Source of the DNA: Candidatus Obscuribacterales bacterium
GTDB taxonomy: Bacteria; Cyanobacteriota; Vampirovibrionia; Obscuribacterales; Obscuribacteraceae
NCBI GenBank assembly: GCA_019750335.1
Contig: JAIEOQ010000006.1
Span: 434,001-498,000 of the forward strand
Direction of reading: 5' to 3'
Length of the DNA stretch: 64,000 nt
In this document: positions 31,981 through 40,647 of the stretch, one piece after another
Layout of the letters: each line of letters opens with the position of its first letter
How positions within the stretch are numbered: the first letter of the stretch is position 1
Translations under genes and position numbers: made by a program
The notes under the pieces: model-generated
The model's database searches: none
Told to the model about the DNA's origin: nothing
What the model saw: the letters and a program-made list of their open reading frames with translations, nothing else

Positions 31981-33368
31981 ATTTTTTCGGCCTGGCGACG
32001 GGACAAAACAGTTTTATTTTGCAGTATATAAGAAGCTGTTGCTTCGTTCATAACGTCTTTAAGCGGCTTGCCGGAATGACGAGCATATGCGGCACAGTCT
32101 TCAAATTCAGGTTGTGCGTTGAGGATATTACCTTGATGATCTCGAGCAATTTTAATTCGTATCGGTTGTCCTTCAAGCTCAATCTCTTGCCATTCGCGTT
32201 CACTGACGATTCTAGTCAGGGTTTGGGCGCGCACTCCCAAAGTAGAAGTTTGGCGCAGAATTATTTCTTGTAGTTTGAGCTTGTCCTCTGGCTGACAAAT
32301 TACACTTACGATGTGTCCGGGGCGACCTTTTTTCATCAAAGCTGAAATGAACGAAACATCTAAAGCGCCGTTGAGGTAAAGCATGTCGGCGGTATAAGCC
32401 AGAATTTGCGGTGAAAGATCGTCTATGTTGGCTTCCAGTTGAACTATGGTTTCTTCGCTAAAGCTGGATTGTGATTCAAGACTGGTATAACTCTTGACCC
32501 CAATTAAAACCCGACAGACATTTGGCATATCGGCTGGATCTTTGCTGCCGGCACCGAAACCGCTGCCTTGAATCTTTTGGAAGGATGGTGTCGTTCCCCA
32601 GGCGGTGGCAATTTCGCAAAGTATGGCAGCGCCTGTTGGTGTCAGACATTCGTATTGAATGTGCAGGTTCGAAGTTTTTGCTTGGGTCTCTTGTAAAAGT
32701 CGAACTACAGCCGGAGCCGGTATCGGGAAAAGTCCGTGAGCTGTGCGTACTTGTCCGGCTCCCAGTGGAACGGCAGAGACATAACTTTGTTCAATGCCCA
32801 GCAAATCGTAAGCGATAGCAAACCCGACAATATCAACGATAGCGTCGACAGCACCGACTTCGTGGAAATGAACTTCGTTAGGCGATACACCGTGGACAAG
32901 CCCTTCAGCTTGAGCCAATCTTTGAAAGATGCGGTTGGATAATGCTTTTGCTTTAGCAGAAATTTTTGAAGAAGCAATTATTTGTAGGACTTCGTCGAGC
33001 TTGCGAGTGTGACCGTGGTCGTGGGTGTGTTCATGTCCGTGCTCGTCATGTGTATGTTCGTGACTGTGGCTGTGTTCGTGGCTGTGCTCGTCATGTGTAT
33101 GTTCGTGACTGTGGGCGTGTTTATGCTCACCATCGGCGTTATGTTCATGAGTGTGCGTGTGCTCATGTTTGACGATTACGTCAAATTTTGTGGCAGCAAT
33201 GCTTGCTCGTTTGACTTGGCTAATTTTGATTTTGAAGCTGTCTTCGGGCAAAGACATAGTATTTAATTGTTTTTCCCAAGTCTTAAGATCTAGCCCGGCG
33301 TCGATCATCGCACCTAGTAACATGTCGCCGGCAGCACCGAATTGGCAATCGAAATAGGCACAAAGCAT
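31977..33368 (-). CDS. larC: LarC, nickel-pincer cofactor nickel insertase
   Basis: A 463-residue protein of the LarC family. It begins MLCAYFDCQFGAAGDMLLGAMIDAGL, and has NEVHFHEVGAVDAIVDIVGFAIA, VPLGAGQVRTAHGLFPIPAPA and ECLTPTGAAILCEIA, all typical. LarC inserts Ni into the pyridinium-bisthiocarboxylate nucleotide to make the lactate racemase cofactor. Residues 68-121 are almost only His, Asp, Glu, Ser and Thr, encoded by 45-base tandem repeats; this is a nickel store or chaperone segment of unusual length. LarA, LarB and LarE are not in the window. It is coupled to the TPR gene (ATGA) and starts 4 bases after the carboxypeptidase-like gene. Confidence 0.93.
   Translation of the reverse strand: MLCAYFDCQFGAAGDMLLGAMIDAGLDLKTWEKQLNTMSLPEDSFKIKISQVKRASIAATKFDVIVKHEHTHTHEHNADGEHKHAHSHEHTHDEHSHEHSHSHEHTHDEHGHEHTHDHGHTRKLDEVLQIIASSKISAKAKALSNRIFQRLAQAEGLVHGVSPNEVHFHEVGAVDAIVDIVGFAIAYDLLGIEQSYVSAVPLGAGQVRTAHGLFPIPAPAVVRLLQETQAKTSNLHIQYECLTPTGAAILCEIATAWGTTPSFQKIQGSGFGAGSKDPADMPNVCRVLIGVKSYTSLESQSSFSEETIVQLEANIDDLSPQILAYTADMLYLNGALDVSFISALMKKGRPGHIVSVICQPEDKLKLQEIILRQTSTLGVRAQTLTRIVSEREWQEIELEGQPIRIKIARDHQGNILNAQPEFEDCAAYARHSGKPLKDVMNEATASYILQNKTVLSRRQAEKI
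33039..33114. repeat. larC: Tandem repeats encoding the LarC His-rich segment
   Basis: A 31-base unit beginning GTGCTCGTCATGTGTATG occurs at 33039-33069 and again, identically, at 33084-33114, a 45-base period (15 codons), with weaker flanking copies between about 33009 and 33160. The frame is kept. Slippage could change the number of His-rich units between strains. Confidence 0.75.
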
Positions 33369-33372
33369 GATC

Positions 33373-34095
33373 TTAGGAACCTTTGTTTGACTTAGTTTTT
33401 TTCTTTGCCGGAATAATTATGTCAGGCAGCTGAGAGTCGCTTGAAACAATAAAATCCTGCGAGAAAGATTCCGGAACATTGGAGTAAATCTCATTTGTGA
33501 TATTAATGGTCTTTTTGCCTGGAGTAAGGCGTAAACAGAATTTGCCGTCAGCTAAAGTTTTTGTACTGCCACCACCATGAACAATGCCCTTGCTTGTTGG
33601 TTCATCGTCGTGACTTACTACTTCGATATTTAAGCCTTTGACGCCGATACCGCCATAAACAACACGGCCATTAATTTGAAAACCTTGTTGCAGTTGAACA
33701 ATAAAATGTTTAGTTGTATTGCCGTCTACGTCGTGAAAATGAGCTTGTGAAAGACCGTGTTTGTTTTGAGGAATTACATCAAAGGAGAGGCTCTCGCAAG
33801 CTGAGTGGTCGACGCTGAAATAGCCGTCGCGATTGGACTGCCCTTTATATTGTTTCTGATTATTCTCGTCAGTAACAATAACTTTTGCTTGGGCAACGCC
33901 TTGCCCTTGAGGATCAATAATGCGTCCCTTCAGCTTGCTTGGCGCTTCTTCGTCGGCAGCAAAAGAAGGAATCATCAAAATCAAAAGAGCAATTATTACT
34001 CCGAGAATTTGTCGCAATGCAGTCTGCCAGAGCCCGGACAGAATTGAGAGAACTTGCTGAGTTGTTTTATCTGATTGCACAGGGATTTTAACCAT
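33373..34095 (-). CDS. Membrane-anchored protein with carboxypeptidase regulatory-like (Ig) domain
   Basis: A 240-residue protein with a signal anchor at about residues 28-46 (LRQILGVIIALLILMIPSFA). The rest is extracytoplasmic. Residues 55-125 match a carboxypeptidase-regulatory-like beta sandwich (LKGRIIDPQGQGVAQAKVIVTDENNQ, DGYFSVDHSACESLSF). A second repeat follows at about 135-210 (INGRVVYGGIGVKGLNIEVVS, DGKFCLRLTPGKKTINI). Such domains bind protein or carbohydrate, or act as spacers. It is in one leftward operon with the kinase-like gene and larC (gap of 4 bases to larC). Confidence 0.75.
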   Translation of the reverse strand: MVKIPVQSDKTTQQVLSILSGLWQTALRQILGVIIALLILMIPSFAADEEAPSKLKGRIIDPQGQGVAQAKVIVTDENNQKQYKGQSNRDGYFSVDHSACESLSFDVIPQNKHGLSQAHFHDVDGNTTKHFIVQLQQGFQINGRVVYGGIGVKGLNIEVVSHDDEPTSKGIVHGGGSTKTLADGKFCLRLTPGKKTINITNEIYSNVPESFSQDFIVSSDSQLPDIIIPAKKKTKSNKGS

Positions 34096-34177
34096 GACGA
34101 GCGTGGCTGGGCTATCCGAACAGAAATAAATCTTACCGCTAATTTGGCGGGAAAACAGCCTTTGCTAAGCAATGCAG

Positions 34178-35275
34178 CTAATTCTCTAGAGGCAATTCTT
34201 CCCTTGATAATATGCTGAAAAGGTGCTGAATTGGCGCTTTAAGATTGAAGTCATCCAGCTTAGATGAGCAATCGATAAGCCAGGAAAGAAGAATAAATGC
34301 TGCCAAATAACATTCTTTGCTTAAGGCAGCTTTATTGAAAGTGCCGCCGGCGCTCAAATAGCCGGCCAATAAGCTTTTGGCGTTTGAATTATCTAAGAGT
34401 GATTGGATGCTTGTTGGAGCTGTTTCTGCAGCAAGCTCTTTTTTATCGTTCATCGACCAGCCGGCAGCAAACATCCAGCAAGCATAAGCTAAATCCTGTT
34501 CAACAGCTCCGAAGCGGCAATAATCAAAATCAACTATGGCCACTACTTGATCCTGGTTAAAAATCAAGTTTCCCGGGTGATAATCTCCGTGAATCAAAGT
34601 ATGTTCCGCAGTTATTTCGGTCGATAAAAGAGTTGTTTTATTTTGCAATAAACTATGCAAGTGCTCTTTTGCTTGCGTTGAGGCGTTTAGTTTACTCAGT
34701 GCGGTGCTTAGCAGGGCGGGTAAAGCCTGATAAATGCTTGTGGTGCGCTCGTGCAAAAAGTCTTGATTTGGAACTGTCTTTCCGTGTTTGTGTAAAGTTG
34801 CTAATGCCATTCCGGCGCTGCGACTGGCGCTTGGGCTGCACCTGTCTATAAGCCAGTTATAGCTGCTTGTACTTCTTATGTAAGGATGAAGTGAGACAAG
34901 CAGTTCGCTGGTACTAGATTTTTCTGGTTGGCGTTCTTCTTCTTCTTCTTCTTCCTGTTGGTTGTCGGAGCTGAGAACAAGAAAAAATTCGCTCTTTTGA
35001 GTTGGTATCGCAAATGGTATTAATTTGCAGCCGGCTTTATGCAAATATTCGCAGCAGTCAAGCTCGAGACTAAGCTCTTCTGCCGTTTTTTCCGGTCTGT
35101 GAATTTTGCAGAAATAATAATTTTTATTTGCTGAGTGCGTTTGCGCTGTAATGCTCGGTAAAGATTGCGCACTAAGCATAAATGAGTCGTTGGCAAATTG
35201 ATTGGTTATTTGTGATTCCAGCTGTAAATCGCTCAAACCATAAGATTTTGCTAGTAAGCTCAGGGGTAGCTGCAC
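34178..35275 (-). CDS. APH-family phosphotransferase/kinase-like protein
   Basis: A 365-residue protein with the aminoglycoside phosphotransferase/choline kinase fold. The catalytic loop is LIHGDYHPGNLIFN and the metal motif is VAIVDFDYCRFGAVEQDLAYA. The N-terminal lobe carries a low-complexity insert (a run of seven Glu flanked by Gln, about residues 107-118) encoded by GAA repeats. The substrate is unknown; homoserine, choline or fructosamine-type small molecules are typical for the fold. It is the first gene of the leftward operon to larC. The spacer of 125 bases to the divergent dusB gene must hold both promoters. Confidence 0.8.
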   Translation of the reverse strand: MQLPLSLLAKSYGLSDLQLESQITNQFANDSFMLSAQSLPSITAQTHSANKNYYFCKIHRPEKTAEELSLELDCCEYLHKAGCKLIPFAIPTQKSEFFLVLSSDNQQEEEEEEERQPEKSSTSELLVSLHPYIRSTSSYNWLIDRCSPSASRSAGMALATLHKHGKTVPNQDFLHERTTSIYQALPALLSTALSKLNASTQAKEHLHSLLQNKTTLLSTEITAEHTLIHGDYHPGNLIFNQDQVVAIVDFDYCRFGAVEQDLAYACWMFAAGWSMNDKKELAAETAPTSIQSLLDNSNAKSLLAGYLSAGGTFNKAALSKECYLAAFILLSWLIDCSSKLDDFNLKAPIQHLFSILSREELPLEN

Positions 35276-35400
35276 GAAAGTTCTTTGCTCTTATGCTCTT
35301 AAATATTGCGCCATTTGCGCTTAACTGTCGACCACTTTGATACTATGGACTAGAATGTGTAATTATTTCACGTCTTGGGAGCTGGCAGAGTGCCAGAGCT

Positions 35401-36516
35401 ATGACTATTAAAGTTGGATCAATTGAGCTGAAAAGCCGAGTGTATGTACCGCCAATGGCTGGCGTTACCGATTTGGTCTTTCGCCGCATTGTGCGTGAAG
35501 TTGATCCGAGCTGTTTGCTTTCAACTGAGATGGTCTCAAGCAAAGCTCTCATGTATAAAACTGAGAACAGAATAATGGATCTGGGTGCCAATGAGCATCC
35601 GATTGGCATTCAAATCTTTGGACATGAGCCGGATATTATGGCCCAGGCTGCACAAATGGCTCAAAGCAAGGGGGCTGATTTCATCGATATTAATATGGGC
35701 TGTCCGGTTCCTAAAATAACTAAAGGCAAAGATGGCTGCGCTTTGATGCGAGAGCCGGAACTAGCCAGAGAGATAATTGCCACAGTTAAATCAGCTGTTA
35801 ATATCCCGGTAACGGTCAAATTTCGTTTGGGTTGGGATGACGAATCCCGCAATGCAGTGCAGTTTGGAGAGATGGCTGAAGGTGCTGGTGCTTCATTGGT
35901 TACGGTGCACGGTCGGACGCGGCAACAGTTATACTCCGGAAAAGCTGATTGGTCTTTCATTGGTTTGGTCAAAAAAGCGCTTTCCATACCGGTTTTTGGC
36001 AATGGTGATGTTTTTGAACCAGAAGATGCAATCCGCCTTTTGGAAATAACTAATTGTGATGGTGTTGCTGTTGCTCGGGGTTCTTTGGGCAATCCCTGGC
36101 TGATTCCGCGCATTACAAAGTTTATCGATACCGGTGTGCTTGACCAGGCTCCGGATGATATTGAGCGCTTGGTGGTTGCCTTCAAGCACTGCTTAGGTTT
36201 GATCGCTTATAAGGGCTTGCGCGTAGGTACTAATGAATCACGACGACATCTGACGCACTACACTAAAGGGATCCCGGGAAGTGCTGTTTTCCGTAACCGT
36301 CTCACTCAAATAACCAGCGCTGAAGATGCGCTTAATATTTTGGCGGAGTTGGCTTCAACAGTGGAAGGCCCAGGCGGAAAAGAGAGATTCTTATTTGCAG
36401 TAGAGCAAGATTATCTCGAATATTGCAAAAAACCAGGCGAAGGGAACGGCGATAGTGAAGACCGTATCCAAACCCCAGTTAATATCGGTTCCGTCGCGCC
36501 AATCGCAGTACCATAG
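35401..36516 (+). CDS. dusB: tRNA-dihydrouridine synthase DusB
   Basis: A 371-residue flavoenzyme. It has the TIM-barrel start VYVPPMAGVTDLVFRRIVRE, then HPIGIQIFGHEPDIM, DINMGCPVPKITKGKDGCALM with the catalytic Cys in NMGCP, VTVKFRLGWDD, VTVHGRTRQQLYSG, and PVFGNGDVFEPEDA with VAVARGSLGNPWLI. The helical tRNA-binding C-terminus includes HLTHYTKGIPGSAVFRN. It reduces uridine in the tRNA D-loop with NADPH. The last 40 residues after EYCKKPGEG are not typical and overlap a convincing membrane-protein gene on the other strand (36391-36600). Confidence 0.92.
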   Translation: MTIKVGSIELKSRVYVPPMAGVTDLVFRRIVREVDPSCLLSTEMVSSKALMYKTENRIMDLGANEHPIGIQIFGHEPDIMAQAAQMAQSKGADFIDINMGCPVPKITKGKDGCALMREPELAREIIATVKSAVNIPVTVKFRLGWDDESRNAVQFGEMAEGAGASLVTVHGRTRQQLYSGKADWSFIGLVKKALSIPVFGNGDVFEPEDAIRLLEITNCDGVAVARGSLGNPWLIPRITKFIDTGVLDQAPDDIERLVVAFKHCLGLIAYKGLRVGTNESRRHLTHYTKGIPGSAVFRNRLTQITSAEDALNILAELASTVEGPGGKERFLFAVEQDYLEYCKKPGEGNGDSEDRIQTPVNIGSVAPIAVP

Positions 36517-36600
36517 AACAGCGTTAATCAGTGGTGTCATGGTCCAGCCCATAATGCCAGCCATAAATGCAAAAATTAGCAGTACGGACCAAAAATCCAT
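36391..36600 (-). CDS. Small two-helix membrane protein overlapping dusB
   Basis: A 69-residue protein. It has two hydrophobic segments (WSVLLIFAFMAGIMGWTMTPLINAVLWY and TVFTIAVPFAWFFAIFEIILLYC) separated by a polar loop (CDWRDGTDINWG), a credible hairpin membrane protein. GAGAGG lies 5 bases before its ATG. Its 3' 126 bases run antisense to the end of dusB. Both frames look coding, but the end of dusB is the less typical one. No family is recognised. Confidence 0.55.
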   Translation of the reverse strand: MDFWSVLLIFAFMAGIMGWTMTPLINAVLWYCDWRDGTDINWGLDTVFTIAVPFAWFFAIFEIILLYCK

Positions 36601-36742
36601 TTATCCTCTCAGTAGAAGCCACTTCATGAGAGCGACTTCTTTCGCTTGAAGACATAGTACTTAAGAGGTCTGAGCAGCGCAATGCATTGGAGGCGCTGTA
36701 AATGGCTAATTTAAGCCAATTTAATGGGATAAACACCACTGC

Positions 36743-36769
36743 AACCGGAAAAATGTAACAAATCCGGTT
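36743..36769. terminator. Inverted repeat downstream of rpoZ
   Basis: AACCGGA (36743-36749) and TCCGGTT (36763-36769) with a 13-base AT-rich loop, about 90 bases past the stop of rpoZ on its strand. A second pair, AAGCAG and CTGCTT followed by TTT, lies at about 36775-36795. They are terminator candidates for the gmk-rpoZ operon. The rest of 36601-36858 shows no gene. Confidence 0.3.
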
Positions 36770-36858
36770 ACTTTAAGCAGACAAGACCTGCTTTTGCCGT
36801 CAAATCTTGGTGTTGAAAAGTTTGTGGCTGAAGACAGCTTGTTGTGGCAGGCGTTCGC

Positions 36859-37080
36859 TTAATAAACGCGGAAATCGCCAGGTCCAGCTGTTGAAATCAA
36901 TATTGTGCCATCGCCTTCGGCAGCAACCATTTGCAAGGCTTGGATGACCGGATTGGTCGCCCGTGGCTGATCTCTGGTTTCTGTCTTTAATATCTTGGCG
37001 CGCTGAGCTACCTTCAGAACCAGTTCATAACGGTTCGGGTGGCTATCTAAAAGTTGATCCAAAATGCGTGTAGTGCTCAT
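36859..37080 (-). CDS. rpoZ: RNA polymerase omega subunit
   Basis: 73 residues from the ATG at 37080 (MSTTRILDQLLDSHPNRYELVLKVAQRAKIL), which matches the conserved omega core. A longer reading from 37116 would run through the end of gmk. Omega helps assemble and stabilise RNA polymerase. The ATG overlaps the gmk stop by 4 bases (ATGA); gmk-rpoZ is a widespread operon, which supports both calls. The C-terminus (DGTILISTAGPGDFRVY) is lineage-specific. Confidence 0.85.
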   Translation of the reverse strand: MSTTRILDQLLDSHPNRYELVLKVAQRAKILKTETRDQPRATNPVIQALQMVAAEGDGTILISTAGPGDFRVY

Positions 37081-37733
37081 TTTTGTGAAATGACCGCCGG
37101 TTTTCGTATACGACAACGTTCAGCATACACGATATGGAGCAAATTGTTGACGGCCAAGGCCACATCGTCGTTAATAACTTCATAGTAGAAAAGATTCTTT
37201 TCCAGCATTTCTTCTTGGGCTTTTTTCAAGCGTAGGGCGATTTTTTCTGGTGTTTCGGTAGCCCGTCCTTCAAGACGTTGCTTAAGAACTTCAAAAGATG
37301 GTGGTGAAACAAAAATCAGCAAAGATTGCGGGCGTCGTTGTCGAATTTGTTTGGCGCCCTGTACTTCAATCTCTAATATGACGTCATTGCCGAGCTGAAT
37401 CTGGTCTTCGACCCATTGTTTCGGTGTCCCGTACCAGCTGCCGGCGAACTCGGCATGTTCCATAAGCAAATATTCTTCGCACATTTGGTCGAACTGAGGG
37501 ACCGTGCGGAAGAAGTAGTCAAGACCCTCTTCTTCGCCCGGTCGTTTTTCTCTTGTTGTAACTGAAACTGATTTGACTAAGCTGGGCACTGCCTCAAGCA
37601 GTTGTTTTGTCAAGGTTCCCTTGCCAACCCCGGATGGACCGGTAAGCACAATCAGATTGCCTTTGCGCAATTGATCGGCTTCCGCTTTTATTGGTTCCTG
37701 TGGGGAATCAGGCAATTTTTGCACCTGTCTCAC
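37077..37733 (-). CDS. gmk: Guanylate kinase
   Basis: A 218-residue enzyme with the P-loop GPSGVGKGTLTKQLL, the GMP-binding SVSVTTREKRPGEEEGLDYFF, and the lid region VILEIEVQGAKQIRQRRPQSLLIFVSPPS. It converts GMP and ATP to GDP and ADP. The N-terminal 25 residues are an extension beyond the usual start; an alternative inner start is possible but none has a better ribosome site. It is coupled to rpoZ. The 219-base spacer to the divergent NFACT gene holds AT-rich promoter-like sequence. Confidence 0.95.
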   Translation of the reverse strand: MRQVQKLPDSPQEPIKAEADQLRKGNLIVLTGPSGVGKGTLTKQLLEAVPSLVKSVSVTTREKRPGEEEGLDYFFRTVPQFDQMCEEYLLMEHAEFAGSWYGTPKQWVEDQIQLGNDVILEIEVQGAKQIRQRRPQSLLIFVSPPSFEVLKQRLEGRATETPEKIALRLKKAQEEMLEKNLFYYEVINDDVALAVNNLLHIVYAERCRIRKPAVISQK

Positions 37734-37952
37734 TGCTATTTCAGATCCCTGTCGTTAAAGAGGGGTTAGTTGGTTTCAAAAGTAACTGATGCTAGGGTTG
37801 GCGTAAAGGGTTCGGGTGAAATAAAGTAGAAAATTGTTTTGCTATGCCTGTTAGTATCTAAATCATATTAACCAACATACCGTTTTGCGGTTTAAATACT
37901 GTTTGGTAGTTCAAATATCGTTTACAGTTCAAATTTCCCTAAAATTGTCGAT

Positions 37953-39932
37953 ATGCAACCGTTTGATGCGCTGACTTTGAAAGCCGTTCTACACGAAGCG
38001 AGACCTGTTTTGGTCAATCGCCGAATAGACAGAATTCAGCAAATTAGTCGAGATGAAGTGGCTATTGCTTTGCGTTCCAAAGCTGGTACAAGTCATCTTT
38101 TGGTTTCGGCGCAAGCTTCTTTTGGACGTTTGTGTTTGGTGCATACCCCGCCTCAAGCTAAATCTCCGAATGTACCGGTTTTTTGTCAACTTTTACGCAA
38201 ATATTTGTCTGGAGCAATACTGACGGATATGCAACAACTTTCCGGTGAGCGGGTAGTTGACTTGAAGTTTAATTGTACCGATGAGCTGGGAAATCGAGCC
38301 ACTCGTATTTTGACGGCTGAAATTATGGGGCGTCATAGCAATTTGATCCTTTGGGATGAAGCAAGTGAAAAAATATTGGCGGCTTCTCACAATGTTACCC
38401 AGGAAATGAGTCGGCATAGAGAAATTGCGCCCGGTCTGCGTTATTGCCGTCCACCTCGTCAAGAAAAACCAAATGTTTTTTCCGTTTCTCAGGAAGAATT
38501 CAAAAAAATGTTTGCTTCTGCTCGGAGTGATGCGGGCATTGAAACGGTAGAGCAGTGGCTGATTTCTAGCTTCTCCGGGCTGGGACGACATTTGTGTGAT
38601 GAAGTTGTACGCGCAGCCGAACTTGAGTACGCGGCTGAATCTGAACGTGTAGCTGGATCTGAGCGTGCGGCTGAACTTGTGCAAGACGGTCATTTACAAT
38701 TTGGAAATGATCAAGCTGCCAATTTTCTTTGGAATCGTATTGCTGATATTCAGGCGCGAAGTGAATACAAACCGGCAATGCGTAAGGATCTGATGCGCTA
38801 TACGGTTTTGTCCTGGCAGAAAGAAGCGTTGCTAGACACAGCTAAGGCACCAGCAAACGAAGCTCAAATACCGTCGGAGGAAGATTCGCTATCGTCGAAT
38901 GAAGTCCAAGTGCAACCGAGTGACGAAGCCCCAGTGTCAACGAATGACCATGTTTCAATCGAATGGACAAGCTTTCTTGCGGCAAATGATATGGTGGAAG
39001 CTTATTTCAAGGGCGTACAATTGCGCGCTGAAATTCAACAACTTAAAGATCGAATTAAGTCTGAGTTGAAAAATGAACAGGAAAAATTACAAAGCCGGAT
39101 CGATATTGCCGACAAGCTTTTAGTTGCTGCTCATGATCATGAACGATTTAAACATTTTGGTGATTTGATTTTAGCTAACGTCCACGTTATTCAAGCTGGA
39201 CAAGAAAAGTTGCAGTGCGAAAACTTATTTGCTGATCAAAACTGCTTTGCTAATGAAGGTGATTCAATTTCAATAGTCTTAAATCCAAACTTATCGTCGT
39301 CGCAAAATGCGCAAAATTATTATCGCCAATATGCCAAATCGCGCGTACGAATTAAAGCAGCTACAGCGTCTCAACAAGAGGCATTGGAAAAGCTAAAAAA
39401 TGTCATGGATCAATACAAGGCTTTGGAGCAATCCGAAACTTTGAGTGATCTTCAAATCTTAAAAGAACGCATTTTGGACCGGGGTAAAAAACTTGAGCAA
39501 GCACCGCGCCAGAATCATTCAAATTCAAAAAATAAGATAACAGCACCAAGGCTTTTAAGTATCAAATCTTCTGATGGATTGACCATTATTATTGGAAGAA
39601 ATAGATATGAAAATGATGTTCTGGTCGGCAAACTAGCGCAACCCCATGATATTTGGATGCACGCTCAAGGTCTGGAAGGTGCACATGTGCTTGTAAAAGT
39701 TTATGGTAAAAAAGATCCGCCATTAAGTACTATTGTTGAGGCTGCCCAAGTCGCAGCACGTTTTTCCCGCAGTGGATTAGGCGGAAAAATCAAAGTTGCT
39801 TATACGTATGCTAAGTATGTGCGTAAACTCGGCAAAGATAAGCCGGGATTAGTCCGCTATGAAAATGAAAAAACTATTGAAGTGGATACCGCAGCGCCAA
39901 TGCCGCCTGCGTTGCGTAAATTGTTTTCCTGA
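37953..39932 (+). CDS. NFACT-family protein, RqcH/FbpA-like
   Basis: A 659-residue protein. The N-terminal NFACT-N domain (FDALTLKAVLHEARPVLVNRRIDRIQQ), a central coiled coil (about residues 350-530) and the C-terminal NFACT-R domain (GLTIIIGRNRYENDVLVGKLAQPHDIWMHAQGLEGAHVLVK) are all present. RqcH binds tRNA and stalled 50S subunits and adds Ala tails in ribosome quality control. The residues aligned with the catalytic Asp-Arg of RqcH read Glu99-Arg100 (SGERVVDLKF). An acidic/Ser insert at about 285-330 is low complexity, with tandem EAQIPSEE/EVQVQPSDE units. It is divergent from gmk and stands alone. Confidence 0.88.
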   Translation: MQPFDALTLKAVLHEARPVLVNRRIDRIQQISRDEVAIALRSKAGTSHLLVSAQASFGRLCLVHTPPQAKSPNVPVFCQLLRKYLSGAILTDMQQLSGERVVDLKFNCTDELGNRATRILTAEIMGRHSNLILWDEASEKILAASHNVTQEMSRHREIAPGLRYCRPPRQEKPNVFSVSQEEFKKMFASARSDAGIETVEQWLISSFSGLGRHLCDEVVRAAELEYAAESERVAGSERAAELVQDGHLQFGNDQAANFLWNRIADIQARSEYKPAMRKDLMRYTVLSWQKEALLDTAKAPANEAQIPSEEDSLSSNEVQVQPSDEAPVSTNDHVSIEWTSFLAANDMVEAYFKGVQLRAEIQQLKDRIKSELKNEQEKLQSRIDIADKLLVAAHDHERFKHFGDLILANVHVIQAGQEKLQCENLFADQNCFANEGDSISIVLNPNLSSSQNAQNYYRQYAKSRVRIKAATASQQEALEKLKNVMDQYKALEQSETLSDLQILKERILDRGKKLEQAPRQNHSNSKNKITAPRLLSIKSSDGLTIIIGRNRYENDVLVGKLAQPHDIWMHAQGLEGAHVLVKVYGKKDPPLSTIVEAAQVAARFSRSGLGGKIKVAYTYAKYVRKLGKDKPGLVRYENEKTIEVDTAAPMPPALRKLFS

Positions 39933-39941
39933 TACATTTAT

Positions 39942-40634
39942 TTAGTCACGTAAGCCGATAAAAGTTTGAATCAAGATTGCGTGGTTGGCTTGATCGTCGA
40001 ATTCGTCTGTACGATTAACATATTGATATTGATAACCGGCTTCAACACGACTGTTTTTGTAGGCTTTTATGCCTAAGCCTACAAAAAAACGATTTTGGTC
40101 TATCCCGCTTCGCGGTCCGTCTTTTACCGAATTTAAATTTACGAATAGCTCATTTGACGTTGTGGCATACAGTCGTCTATTCAAATCCAGATTTAGCTTA
40201 ATCATGTGGCGTAGTCGATTACCGGTGCCAGCCAAATTGGAAAACATCCTCTGTTCAAGGCGGGTGCGGTTAATTATTGAGAGTCGTTTGATGTCTTTGT
40301 CCAGTAATATTTGCTGCCAAATTCTGTTTTCGTGCAACACTCCGTCGCTTGTGCCATATGTGGTTTGCCAAAGATAGCCAGTAAAGAATGAAAAGTTATT
40401 GTTGAATCTATATTCAATACCTGGACGAATTAAAAGCTGATAGAGATTTGACACATTGTCGCCTATCCGTGGTCCAACTTCAAAGTATCCGTGTACTTTG
40501 CGATGTATTGGTACGTCTAAAGTTATTGGTGTCCACAGCTGTAAATCATGATTCATTTCAGCGCTGGCTGATTGTCTGCAAAAACAGCCAATGATAAAAC
40601 AACAAACTATGAGCGCTTTCAGCTGTCCGCTCAT
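39942..40634 (-). CDS. DUF2490-type outer-membrane beta-barrel protein
   Basis: About 230 residues from the ATG at 40634, chosen because GAGGGAG lies 5 bases upstream; an ATG at 40670 falls inside a hairpin. A signal peptide (MSGQLKALIVCCFIIGCFCRQSASA) is followed by DLQLWTPITLDVPIHRKVHGYFEVGPR, and then alternating strands with aromatic girdles (YRFNNNFSFFTGYLWQ, RVEAGYQYQYVN) ending in aromatic/Arg (FIGLRD). This pattern is that of DUF2490 outer-membrane proteins of unknown role. It is convergent with the NFACT gene (10-base gap). Its leader contains two large inverted repeats. Confidence 0.78.
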   Translation of the reverse strand: MSGQLKALIVCCFIIGCFCRQSASAEMNHDLQLWTPITLDVPIHRKVHGYFEVGPRIGDNVSNLYQLLIRPGIEYRFNNNFSFFTGYLWQTTYGTSDGVLHENRIWQQILLDKDIKRLSIINRTRLEQRMFSNLAGTGNRLRHMIKLNLDLNRRLYATTSNELFVNLNSVKDGPRSGIDQNRFFVGLGIKAYKNSRVEAGYQYQYVNRTDEFDDQANHAILIQTFIGLRD

Positions 40635-40647
40635 CAGCTCCCTCACC

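Noticed and set aside
33009..33160. CRISPR-like tandem repeats
   Set aside because: The repeats are in frame inside larC, have no unique spacers and encode the His-rich segment.
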